Virus record (IMG/VR): IMGVR_UViG_3300032288_000148
Location: 1 to 20,412 of that record
Length of the DNA stretch: 20,412 nucleotides
From: a virus
Direction: 5' to 3' (one strand)
The first letter of the stretch is position 1. Each line of letters starts with the position of its first letter. Made by a program: the position numbers and the translations under genes. Below, one piece after another: positions 8,043 through 14,200 of the stretch. Below the pieces are notes generated by a model. The model did no database searches. It was not told the DNA's origin and was given only the letters and a program-made list of their open reading frames with translations.

Positions 8043-8378
8043 TTAAATTCCTTGTTTCTTAATCACTTCAAAAGTGCAGACAATACTAAAAGTGCTTCCT
8101 GATTCACTGGTGGCTTTAACAGTGTCGCCTTCTTCTAATACAAAATAAGCAGTGCCGTCGATCTGTTTAAAATCCTTAGTGCTGATTGTGTATGTATCAA
8201 GAAGATAAATATTAGCACTGGCACTTGAATCACGCCAAACAACTGAAATATGCTTAGAAGAGGCAGAACCGTTAGTAATATGCGTCAAAGTCCATTTGGC
8301 ATAATAGCCAACAGGAACCGTGTAGATAGTAGTCTCTACGCCAGCAGTAAGGTTTAAGCCTACGCTTACTTCACGCAT
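8043..8378 (-). CDS. Small beta-rich protein (111 aa), probably structural, unknown
   Basis: The sequence alternates beta strands with polar turns throughout: TTIYTVPVGYYAKWTLTHI, SSKHISVVWRD, ANIYLLDTYTI, QIDGTAYFVLEEGDTV, FSIVCTFEVI. There are no membrane segments or charged helices. This is consistent with a single beta-sandwich domain, the fold of many small virion components. It starts immediately after the stop of the basic protein before it (TAAATG) and ends one base before the adaptor start, so it belongs to the neck and tail transcription unit. I do not recognise a family. A decoration protein or a small neck or tail component is possible. Confidence 0.7.
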   Translation of the reverse strand: MREVSVGLNLTAGVETTIYTVPVGYYAKWTLTHITNGSASSKHISVVWRDSSASANIYLLDTYTISTKDFKQIDGTAYFVLEEGDTVKATSESGSTFSIVCTFEVIKKQGI

Positions 8379-8552
8379 TTATTTCTTCTTTTTAGCTTTG
8401 TTGGCTTCGCTCAAAGCGATAGCTACTGCTTGTTTACGATTCTTTACAACAGGGCCACCCTTGCCGCTATGCAGAGTACCTTCTTTGTACTCACGCATGA
8501 CTTTAGTGATCTTGTTCTTGGCAGTACGTTCGCCTCGTGTGGGTTTTTTCAT
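8379..8552 (-). CDS. Small basic protein, DUF6496-like (57 aa)
   Basis: A 57-residue, strongly basic protein: MKKPTRGERTAKNKITKVMR, then EYKEGTLHSGKGGPVVKNRK, then QAVAIALSEANKAKKKK. The order 'M-x-E-[FY]-K-x-G-x-L-x-S-G-...-V-K-N-R-K-Q-A-x-A-I-A-L-S-E-A' is the hallmark of the short phage proteins grouped as DUF6496, recognised from memory. The function of that family is not known to me. The high Lys/Arg content suggests nucleic-acid contact. It is preceded by AAGG eight bases before the ATG and sits just beyond a duplicated copy of the end of the upstream gene. Its stop directly abuts the start of the beta-rich protein. Confidence 0.8.
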   Translation of the reverse strand: MKKPTRGERTAKNKITKVMREYKEGTLHSGKGGPVVKNRKQAVAIALSEANKAKKKK

Positions 8553-8608
8553 GGATGTACCTTATGTGCTACAGTGGTCATGGATGTATCTTATGCGATA
8601 CAGCGGCA
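8551..8608. repeat. Imperfect tandem duplication of 29 bp at a gene junction
   Basis: Two adjacent copies begin ATGGATGTA(C/T)CTTATG on the plus strand at 8551 and 8580; 23 of the first 27 bases agree. On the minus strand the right copy (8580-8608) encodes the end of the small membrane protein, AVSHKIHP followed by TGA. The left copy (8551-8579) would read TVAHKVHP followed by TGA in the matching register, and it overlaps the start codon of the DUF6496-like gene. Three of the amino-acid differences are conservative (T/A, A/S, V/I). Confidence 0.85.
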
Positions 8609-8811
8609 TAAATAGCGCCAAAGAAGGCGCCGACGATAAGGAGTGGTTTGACAGCCTTGGCCAGCCACTCTAGCACCGTAAAAGCCCCTGAAGCTGCGTT
8701 AAAAGCTTTAACCACATCCTGTGTATTGCGGTCTATCTTATCAACTTTTTGCTCCACTGTCAAGAGCCTTTCGTAGATTTCAGTGTGACTGATTTCTTCA
8801 TTGTCCGTCAT
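8578..8811 (-). CDS. Small one-segment membrane protein (77 aa), holin-like
   Basis: The N-terminal half is acidic and heptad-like (EIYERLLTVEQKVDKIDRN). A linker helix follows (VVKAFNAASGAFTVLEWLAK), then one membrane segment at about 55-72 (VKPLLIVGAFFGAIYAAV) and a short tail ending SHKIHP. An N-terminal coiled coil plus one C-terminal membrane helix is the layout of XhlA-type lysis accessory proteins and some small holins. I know of no residue-level signature that proves it. It overlaps the upstream 166-residue membrane gene by ATGA, so the two are probably partners. It lies far from the main holin/endolysin pair. Its 3' end is part of a 29-bp duplication. Confidence 0.75.
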   Translation of the reverse strand: MTDNEEISHTEIYERLLTVEQKVDKIDRNTQDVVKAFNAASGAFTVLEWLAKAVKPLLIVGAFFGAIYAAVSHKIHP

Positions 8812-9308
8812 TTAAACCACCCTTGATCCTTGGCAAAGATTATTCCGTTGATTAAGACAAGTAGAATTGGTGGAACCAGAACAACCACCAACCCTACCCC
8901 TATGATTGTGTCAATTAACTGCTTAGTCTTCTTGGCTTTCTGTATCGCAGCATCCCTAGCTCGTCTTTGAGCCTCTTTAGCCTCTTTCTCAGCCTCAGCT
9001 ACTCGCTTAGTGATCTTATCCCACGTATCAGCGTGTCCTGTGGTGAAGAAGATCATTTTTAGTTCATTCTCAAACTTCTCCTGAGATAGTAACTGAAGTT
9101 CTAATTCTACCGCCTGAGCTAAGGACGATCCGCCCTTCTTTTTAGCCTCTTCAACAGCTTTGATGGTCTCTTGTTTGGCTCCAAAATACTGAGAAACTAG
9201 AGGCCCAAGAGAGGTAACATCATTGATTGTCTTTTGGGCTTGTTTAATGACCTGAACAGTCTTTTGAACAGCCGCAAACGCAGCCAAAGCTGTTGTCAAT
9301 GGTTCCAT
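8808..9308 (-). CDS. Tail-anchored helical membrane protein (166 aa), unknown
   Basis: The protein is almost entirely helical. An Ala-rich N-terminal helix (TTALAAFAAVQKTVQVIKQA) is followed by the segment EEAKKKGGSSLAQAVELELQ and a strongly charged coiled coil at about 95-130 (KRVAEAEKEAKEAQRRARD). One membrane segment lies at about 132-157 (TIIGVGLVVVLVPPILLVLI), and a short tail ends KDQGWFK. There is no signal peptide or lipobox. The topology (cytoplasmic coil, C-terminal anchor) does not fit an inner-membrane spanin, which has an N-terminal anchor. It shares a 4-base overlap with the next small membrane gene. I have a vague recollection of similar proteins in aquatic podoviruses, but I know of no function. 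Confidence 0.75.
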   Translation of the reverse strand: MEPLTTALAAFAAVQKTVQVIKQAQKTINDVTSLGPLVSQYFGAKQETIKAVEEAKKKGGSSLAQAVELELQLLSQEKFENELKMIFFTTGHADTWDKITKRVAEAEKEAKEAQRRARDAAIQKAKKTKQLIDTIIGVGLVVVLVPPILLVLINGIIFAKDQGWFK

Positions 9309-9312
9309 TTAC

Positions 9313-9810
9313 TTAAGGCTTAACAGGCCAAGAAACAGACCAAGGGAATCCCTCTTGAGTCGTTACATCACGCAAGGCTTGACGATAATTAGCCCAAGCT
9401 GTTTTATCAACAGGCGCATCAGCCAGTTGCGTCCAATCACACTCAGATAAACGCTTAGTGCGGTCATCACGAACAGACTTAGCTTGCTCTGCGTCTTTTT
9501 GAGCCTTGTATTCTGCTTCTTGTTCAGCAGCAGTCTTAGCGGGTTGGTCATCAGTAGCAGGGCGATCAGTAAAGATCGGGCCAAGCACATATTTTGTGTA
9601 CCACTTACCATCAATTTGCTCAACGCCTTGACGCTGACTATATTGGTAGACCGTACCACCAGAGGCTTGTGGGCCTTCAAAGACCACATCACCACCAAAG
9701 TCGTTGATGATCTGCTCTGTCAGTTGAACAGGGAATCCCGTGTTAGGGAACATGGCACGAAACTCACCATCGGTGACTACTGCGCCTGATTGTTTGATGC
9801 GAATTTCCAT
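9313..9810 (-). CDS. Tail fibre assembly chaperone-like protein
   Basis: A 165-residue protein directly after the multi-module receptor protein. The C-terminal 50 residues contain RLSECDWTQLADAPVDKTAW, then ANYRQALRDVTTQEGFPWSV and SWPVKP. This is the signature of the phage tail assembly chaperone domain (Phage_tail_APC type: 'R-x-L-x-x-[ST]-D-W-T-Q-x-x-D-A-P...W-x-x-Y-R-Q-x-L-R-D...FP-x-x-x-x-WP'). The N-terminal half (MEIRIKQSGAVVTDGEFRAM, then FPNTGFPVQLTEQIINDFGG) resembles the N-terminal part of similar proteins. A charged linker (AAEQEAEYKAQKDAEQAK) joins the two. The position after a fibre gene fits a role in folding or trimerising it. The RBS AAGGAAG is good and includes the stop of the preceding gene. 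Confidence 0.85.
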   Translation of the reverse strand: MEIRIKQSGAVVTDGEFRAMFPNTGFPVQLTEQIINDFGGDVVFEGPQASGGTVYQYSQRQGVEQIDGKWYTKYVLGPIFTDRPATDDQPAKTAAEQEAEYKAQKDAEQAKSVRDDRTKRLSECDWTQLADAPVDKTAWANYRQALRDVTTQEGFPWSVSWPVKP

Positions 9811-9819
9811 GATGCTTCC

Positions 9820-11748
9820 TTACGCTATCGCCAAGAAAATGAATGTTCCACCATTGGCGTTGATTGCCGCTGGTGCTGTGCTACTGATCTCGAAACCAGC
9901 AGAGTAGGTGTCGATATAATCGGTGTTGGTGACTTCAGCGGCTGTGCTGTTCAAAAGCAGATACGGATCGTTACCTGACACAATGCCACGGGCAGAGTCC
10001 CACACATACCAATCGCCTGTGCTGTCGGTGCGCTTGATGAGGACAAACCTTGCACCGCCTGTGAACCCGCAATCAATTTGTTTGGTCGTACCAGAGCCTG
10101 TGTATGAGCCGACCTTGCTAACCCCTGCACAAGTGGCAAAAAGATAGGCAACATACTTAGAGCCTGTTTCGTTGGTTCTAGTATCGTCACCTAAAGAAAA
10201 CACAGTGGCTGTTGGTGTTGTGCTATTCCATAAATAAGGGTTGTTACTTCCCTGACCAGCGGTAGTGTTTAACGCCATCCCTTTTGATGCACCTATTGCT
10301 TCAGAATAAACAGCCCAGTTTGACGGATTAACAGTTCTGTTTTTTACAATAATTAGTTGCGGTACAACACTTAAATTATGTGATTGAGTTGTTCCTGCTG
10401 TGGAGTTCCCTGTGTAGCAGACCACATCCATGAAGGAAGGGGCACGCCTGAAACATTCAACAATTTGCGTGTATCCATTTAAAGTACCACCAGCCACAAG
10501 AGTTGTTTGTCCAGCCCCGTTAATATCGGTGCTATTTGCTTCTGCGGCAGTAGATGCAGATGTAATTTGTGGATTCCCAGAAGCAGTCGTTCTTGTAATC
10601 CCACGCAATCTATCAAACCATTCAAATCCATTAGTAGTATCTCTGAAATCAAGCATACACAAATCTGTTGTGATTCCGGGATTGATCGTTTGTGCAGAAG
10701 ATGACGAATTAAACGACAGTGGACTAAACACACTCGTCCCACTCGTAGGCGTTTTCATCGGGCCACGACGAATGGCGATGTAGATAACATTGTCGCTAGG
10801 GTTTGAAAAACTATTGCTAATGATAAACCCAGTTGGCGTAATATTTATCCAGTTTGTTTGTGTATCTTCTATGTTTGAAAGGTTAGCTCTAAGTCGTTGC
10901 TGTGAGCCGCCGACTGCCCATCCACGCATATTGTCAAACATCGTCCAGTTGGAGGCCACATTGGTCGGCCTAGCCAAAATCCATTGAGGCTCGTATCCAA
11001 GATTAACAGTTGTATCACCGCCACCAGAATCAAGCGTTACGCCACCACACGAAATCACATTGTCTGTGCCAGCCAAACCAAAGCCACCAGCATTGTGGGC
11101 AAATATGTAGGCGACATAAGTGCCACCAGATGCGTTTACGCCAGCGTTTGTTCCCACGCTAAAAACAGTGCTCGTTGGCGCAGTACTATTCCAAACATCA
11201 GTCAATAAAGTTTGAGCAGTAGTAAGGTTGACTTGAATGGCATATGCCGCTGAAGTTAAACCCCTATGATAAACTTGCCAGTTTCCAGTTGTGTCTGTTC
11301 GTTTAACAATGATGCAACCAGGAGTAGAACCAAGGTTGTGAGCAATCGTGCGGTTTGCGCCATTCCCCGTGTAAGTCACCACATCAAAGAACTTGGGTTG
11401 TTTGCGGAATGTCCATGTGGCAATGCTATCTGTTGTTGAAAATCCAACAGATTCTGTAAATCCATTAGATAGTGTTGCGGTAATGACATCGGCGTTTACT
11501 GATTGTGCGGCAGTGCTGTTTGAAATAAGACCATTGCGTATTCCTCTTGCCGTGTCTTGTAGCCAGTTGTCATCAAGGCCAGTAACATTTCTGCTTTTAA
11601 GCCAAACCAAACCACCCTTTCCAGAAAGATCAATTCCGTTAATGATGTTTTGGTTTTGATTGCCTGTGCCTTTGTAAATGTATGTGCTAAAAACATCCTC
11701 GACAAAGGTGGCATCAGAGGAAACTTGCGAAGTGTTAGAACTGAACAT
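9820..11748 (-). CDS. Receptor-binding-type tail protein of six related modules (DUF7483-like)
   Basis: A 642-residue beta-rich protein that appears to contain six modules of about 100 residues (roughly 16-117, 121-218, 225-329, 335-436, 440-538 and 542-642). Modules 2 and 5 show the pattern best: FDVVTYTGNG / MDVVCYTGNS, then HNLGSTPGCIIVKR / HNLSVVPQLIIVKN, then NW.VY, then WNSTAPTSTVFSVG / WNSTTPTATVFSLG, and finally YVAYIFA / YVAYLFA. The last module (ARFVLIKRTDSTGDWYVWDS, ending GGTFIFLAIA) is a very common C-terminus of aquatic phage tail proteins, recalled as the DUF7483 type. The N-terminus (MFSSNTSQVSSDATFVEDVF) is intact, so the gene is complete. Its RBS, GGGAGG, lies inside the end of the HNH gene. 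A chaperone gene follows. Host recognition is inferred from this context. Confidence 0.75.
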   Translation of the reverse strand: MFSSNTSQVSSDATFVEDVFSTYIYKGTGNQNQNIINGIDLSGKGGLVWLKSRNVTGLDDNWLQDTARGIRNGLISNSTAAQSVNADVITATLSNGFTESVGFSTTDSIATWTFRKQPKFFDVVTYTGNGANRTIAHNLGSTPGCIIVKRTDTTGNWQVYHRGLTSAAYAIQVNLTTAQTLLTDVWNSTAPTSTVFSVGTNAGVNASGGTYVAYIFAHNAGGFGLAGTDNVISCGGVTLDSGGGDTTVNLGYEPQWILARPTNVASNWTMFDNMRGWAVGGSQQRLRANLSNIEDTQTNWINITPTGFIISNSFSNPSDNVIYIAIRRGPMKTPTSGTSVFSPLSFNSSSSAQTINPGITTDLCMLDFRDTTNGFEWFDRLRGITRTTASGNPQITSASTAAEANSTDINGAGQTTLVAGGTLNGYTQIVECFRRAPSFMDVVCYTGNSTAGTTQSHNLSVVPQLIIVKNRTVNPSNWAVYSEAIGASKGMALNTTAGQGSNNPYLWNSTTPTATVFSLGDDTRTNETGSKYVAYLFATCAGVSKVGSYTGSGTTKQIDCGFTGGARFVLIKRTDSTGDWYVWDSARGIVSGNDPYLLLNSTAAEVTNTDYIDTYSAGFEISSTAPAAINANGGTFIFLAIA

Positions 11749-12376
11749 TAGAGAACCTCCCTGTCGGAGTCGTTAATGCACGCTCTACAGTCCATTTTTG
11801 TTGAGTCAATCTTGTCATTACAGTCCCACAATTCAATGAAAGTTCATCACAAAAATCACGCAATGATTTAGTCACACCATTAAATGTGACTTTGATTGTA
11901 TTGCGCTTATTTCTTGCCTGTTCAGTAATTGATGCCCATCTGCAATTCTCAGGAGTGTAGTCAGCATTGCAATCAATCCGATCAATTGTCATGCCTTCTG
12001 GTTTATCGCCCATATCAGCATAAAAATTCTCAAAGATTGACCATCTTTCGCAAACCTTGATACCACGCTCGCCATATAAGTAGTAATCAGAAGATTTTGG
12101 GTTCTGGCATCTTTTCTTCATGGCAACCCAACATTGATAAATTGGTGTTTTGCTCAATCCATGTTTGCGATGTTCATTACCAACCTTTTCCTGTCGATAG
12201 CAACCACAAGAGTTTGTGTTGCCATACTTGAACCGTCCAGGTTCATAGCAGACCTCTTTGCCGCAATCACATAAAAGATTCCATAAAACACGACCATGCT
12301 TGTCACGCACTTCAGCCTGACCAATTACAGTCAATCGACCAAAGCGTTTTCCTGACAGATCAATAATCTTTTTCAT
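11735..12376 (-). CDS. Free-standing HNH-type homing endonuclease
   Basis: The protein has 213 residues from the ATG at 12376. The frame is open further upstream to 12418 with only a TTG, but the family normally begins here (MKKIIDLSGKRFGRLTVIG). Two cysteine pairs, CDCG (36-39) and SCGC (56-59), form a zinc-binding N-terminal unit. The nuclease core follows: YGERGIKVCERWSIFENFYA, DMG..PEG, and IDRIDCNADYTPENCRWASI with Gln153 and Asn156. The C-terminus (SLRDFCDEL, RLTQQKWTVERALTTP) looks like a helix-turn-helix DNA-binding repeat. Such genes spread by cutting phage genomes that lack them. It lies between two complete fibre genes, starts 2 bases after one and overlaps the next by 14 bases. 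No good RBS precedes the ATG. I place it in the phage HNH group by pattern only. Confidence 0.85.
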   Translation of the reverse strand: MKKIIDLSGKRFGRLTVIGQAEVRDKHGRVLWNLLCDCGKEVCYEPGRFKYGNTNSCGCYRQEKVGNEHRKHGLSKTPIYQCWVAMKKRCQNPKSSDYYLYGERGIKVCERWSIFENFYADMGDKPEGMTIDRIDCNADYTPENCRWASITEQARNKRNTIKVTFNGVTKSLRDFCDELSLNCGTVMTRLTQQKWTVERALTTPTGRFSNVQF

Positions 12377-12378
12377 GT

Positions 12379-14127
12379 TTACAGCGTGTAATTTTGTCCA
12401 CCTGTTGAACCAACCCAATTGCTGTTGTTGTCAGCGGTAAACACATACTTGTCAGCCTTGCTTGCTGTGCTAGTAATGGTCGGCGCAGTAGACCCAGGCC
12501 ACTTCACCGAAGCTGGCCAAGTCACCGTCCTAGACCCTGTTCCATCTTGCTTCAAAATCATGATGAAGCTGCGACCAGCAGTAGCGGTCGGGAAGGTAAA
12601 AGTACAGTTGCCTGTCAGCGTAAGAATCTGAACAGAACCATTGGCAAGATCAATTGTGTAAGAAGTTCCTGTGTTGGCAGTGGCGACCTCTTCCGTGTAT
12701 CCATTGGTAAATGTACCTGCCTCAATGGTCTTATTGGTCAGCGTCTGAGTGTCGGTTGTACCTACAACAGTACCAGTTGGGGCCGTTTTTGTAGCCCACG
12801 TATCGAGATCAGCATCCCAAGCTTGTACATTTGTACCAATTGCCAATCCTAGGTTTGTACGAGCCGTAGAAGCACTCGCCACGTCAGATAAGTTATTGGC
12901 AGCAGTTAAGAAACCTCCAGCCGTCAACGTTGCTTGTGACCAAGCACTACCTGTCCATACCCACAAAGTGTTGCTAGTGCTGTTCCAATAGATCGCACCC
13001 GTCAACAACGCATTACCATCGTTGTCCAACGTAGGAGCAGAAGCTTTAGCGCCTAAATAACGGTCATCAAAGCTGTCATACGAGGCCGCAGCAGCTGAAG
13101 CACTAGCAGCCGCATTAGAAGCGCTTGTAGAGGCACTAGAGGCGCTATTAGCGGCATTGGTGGCGCTGGTGGCCGCAGCAGACGCTGAAGTAGCTGCTGA
13201 GGTTGCAGATCCTAAAATACTGTCAACGTAGGCTTTACGAGTCAGATCATCATCCGTGGTGGGCGTAGCAGTGCTGGTGACTTTGTTAGCCCCCATCGTG
13301 ATATTACCCGTCATCGTGCCGCCAGCCAAGGCCAACTTAGCATCGCCCACTGAATCTACATATGCTTTGGTGGATGCATCAGTGCCAGCAGTAGGTGTAC
13401 CTAAGCCAGTGATCTTGTTGCTGCCCATCGCAAGAGCACCCGTCATAGAGTCACCAGCTTTACTTACCTTAGTGGCAATCGAGTTGGTCAAGGTAGCAGC
13501 AATATTAGCATCGTCATTCAATGCATCAGCAATCTCACCCAAAGTATCCAGAGTAGCTGGAGCAGTGCCGACTAGGTTACTAATCGCTGTGTCCACATAA
13601 CTCTTAGGCGCAGCATCACCAGAGTTGGTGGGCGTAGGAAGACCAGTAATCGTACCCGCTGTACCAGAGTTCATGTCCAACGTGCCGTTGATAGTCACGT
13701 TGTTGAAAGAAGATGTACCGCTAGAAGCTGTGACGTTACCCGTCAAGTTTCCTGTGACGTTACCTGTCACGTTACCTGTGACGTTACCGGTTACATTACC
13801 AGTCACGTTACCTGTCAGATCGCCGCTGAAACCTGTCGTGGCTGTTACCGTGGTTCCACGCACCGTAGAAGCCGTTGTAGCACCAACAGGTGTGTTATTG
13901 ATTGTTCCACCAGTCTGAGCAACACCAGCGACAGTACCACCAGTGATCGCTACGTTGCTGGATTCTTGGTTTCCCAAAGTACCGACAACAGTAACAACAG
14001 TGTTGGAAGCATTTTTAGTGAAAAGCTTCTTGTCAGTGACGTTAACAGCAAGCTCGCCCTGCTGAAGATCACCAGAGGCCGGTACAGCAGACGCTGTAGA
14101 ACTGTTTTTTGTGATGATTGTAGCCAT
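12379..14127 (-). CDS. Tail fibre protein with short repeats and YVD motifs
   Basis: A 582-residue fibrous protein. Residues 1-50 (MATIITKNSSTASAVPASGD, then GELAVNVTDKKLFTKN) form the usual N-terminal unit of such fibres. Residues 104-133 are seven TGNV/TGNL repeats. Three copies of the 'TPT...(D/K)...K-x-YVD' fibre repeat end at 179, 258 and 302. An Ala/Ser coiled coil spans about 307-349 (SATSAATSASAAATSATNAA). A globular tip then runs from about 350, with IYWNSTSNTLWVWTGSAW, NNLSDVASASTARTNLGL, and a C-terminal beta domain ending NWVGSTGGQNYTL, a natural end for this type. The RBS is GGAG eight bases before the ATG. It should be a trimeric adhesin or a spacer for the receptor protein. The HNH gene follows without disturbing it. 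Confidence 0.88.
   Translation of the reverse strand: MATIITKNSSTASAVPASGDLQQGELAVNVTDKKLFTKNASNTVVTVVGTLGNQESSNVAITGGTVAGVAQTGGTINNTPVGATTASTVRGTTVTATTGFSGDLTGNVTGNVTGNVTGNVTGNVTGNLTGNVTASSGTSSFNNVTINGTLDMNSGTAGTITGLPTPTNSGDAAPKSYVDTAISNLVGTAPATLDTLGEIADALNDDANIAATLTNSIATKVSKAGDSMTGALAMGSNKITGLGTPTAGTDASTKAYVDSVGDAKLALAGGTMTGNITMGANKVTSTATPTTDDDLTRKAYVDSILGSATSAATSASAAATSATNAANSASSASTSASNAAASASAAAASYDSFDDRYLGAKASAPTLDNDGNALLTGAIYWNSTSNTLWVWTGSAWSQATLTAGGFLTAANNLSDVASASTARTNLGLAIGTNVQAWDADLDTWATKTAPTGTVVGTTDTQTLTNKTIEAGTFTNGYTEEVATANTGTSYTIDLANGSVQILTLTGNCTFTFPTATAGRSFIMILKQDGTGSRTVTWPASVKWPGSTAPTITSTASKADKYVFTADNNSNWVGSTGGQNYTL
13729..13815 (-). repeat. Seven 12-bp tandem repeats encoding TGN(V/L)
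   Basis: The plus strand shows repeated units of the type GTTACCTGTCAC / GTTACCTGTGAC. They encode Thr-Gly-Asn-Val in the fibre, with one Leu unit. Third-base changes between units (GTC/GTG, ACC/ACG) show the array is not freshly duplicated throughout. Length variation here would change the fibre shaft without breaking the frame. Confidence 0.9.
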
Positions 14128-14200
14128 TTAGACTCCGCAGTTTAATCGTTGCATTGTTTATCGTGTGGTAGCTTCTGTTTTTGCAGCCGTTCTTTTATCA

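Noticed and set aside
8398-8673. Plus-strand frames across the DUF6496-like and membrane genes
   Set aside because: They are antisense to two minus-strand genes with good starts, and the repeated MDV(P/S)Y segments come only from the 29-bp duplication.
9363-9698. Alternate-frame 111-residue ORF within the chaperone gene, considered as a frameshift product as in G/GT chaperones
   Set aside because: No slippery sequence is apparent, the main frame contains a complete chaperone C-terminus, and the alternate frame looks random.
12377-12418. Upstream extension of the HNH gene (MGWFNRWTKLHAVN) from a TTG
   Set aside because: It overlaps the conserved end of the tail fibre gene, and the family begins at MKKIIDLSG, so the ATG at 12376 is preferred.
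13625-13918. Plus-strand frame with PVTLPVTL repeats
   Set aside because: It is the reverse complement of the TGNV repeat array of the fibre and has no independent support.
14128-14200. 73-base gap between the 609-residue gene and the tail fibre, inspected for a promoter or terminator
   Set aside because: Only an RBS (GGAG) is clear; no well-spaced -35/-10 pair or hairpin with a T run was seen.
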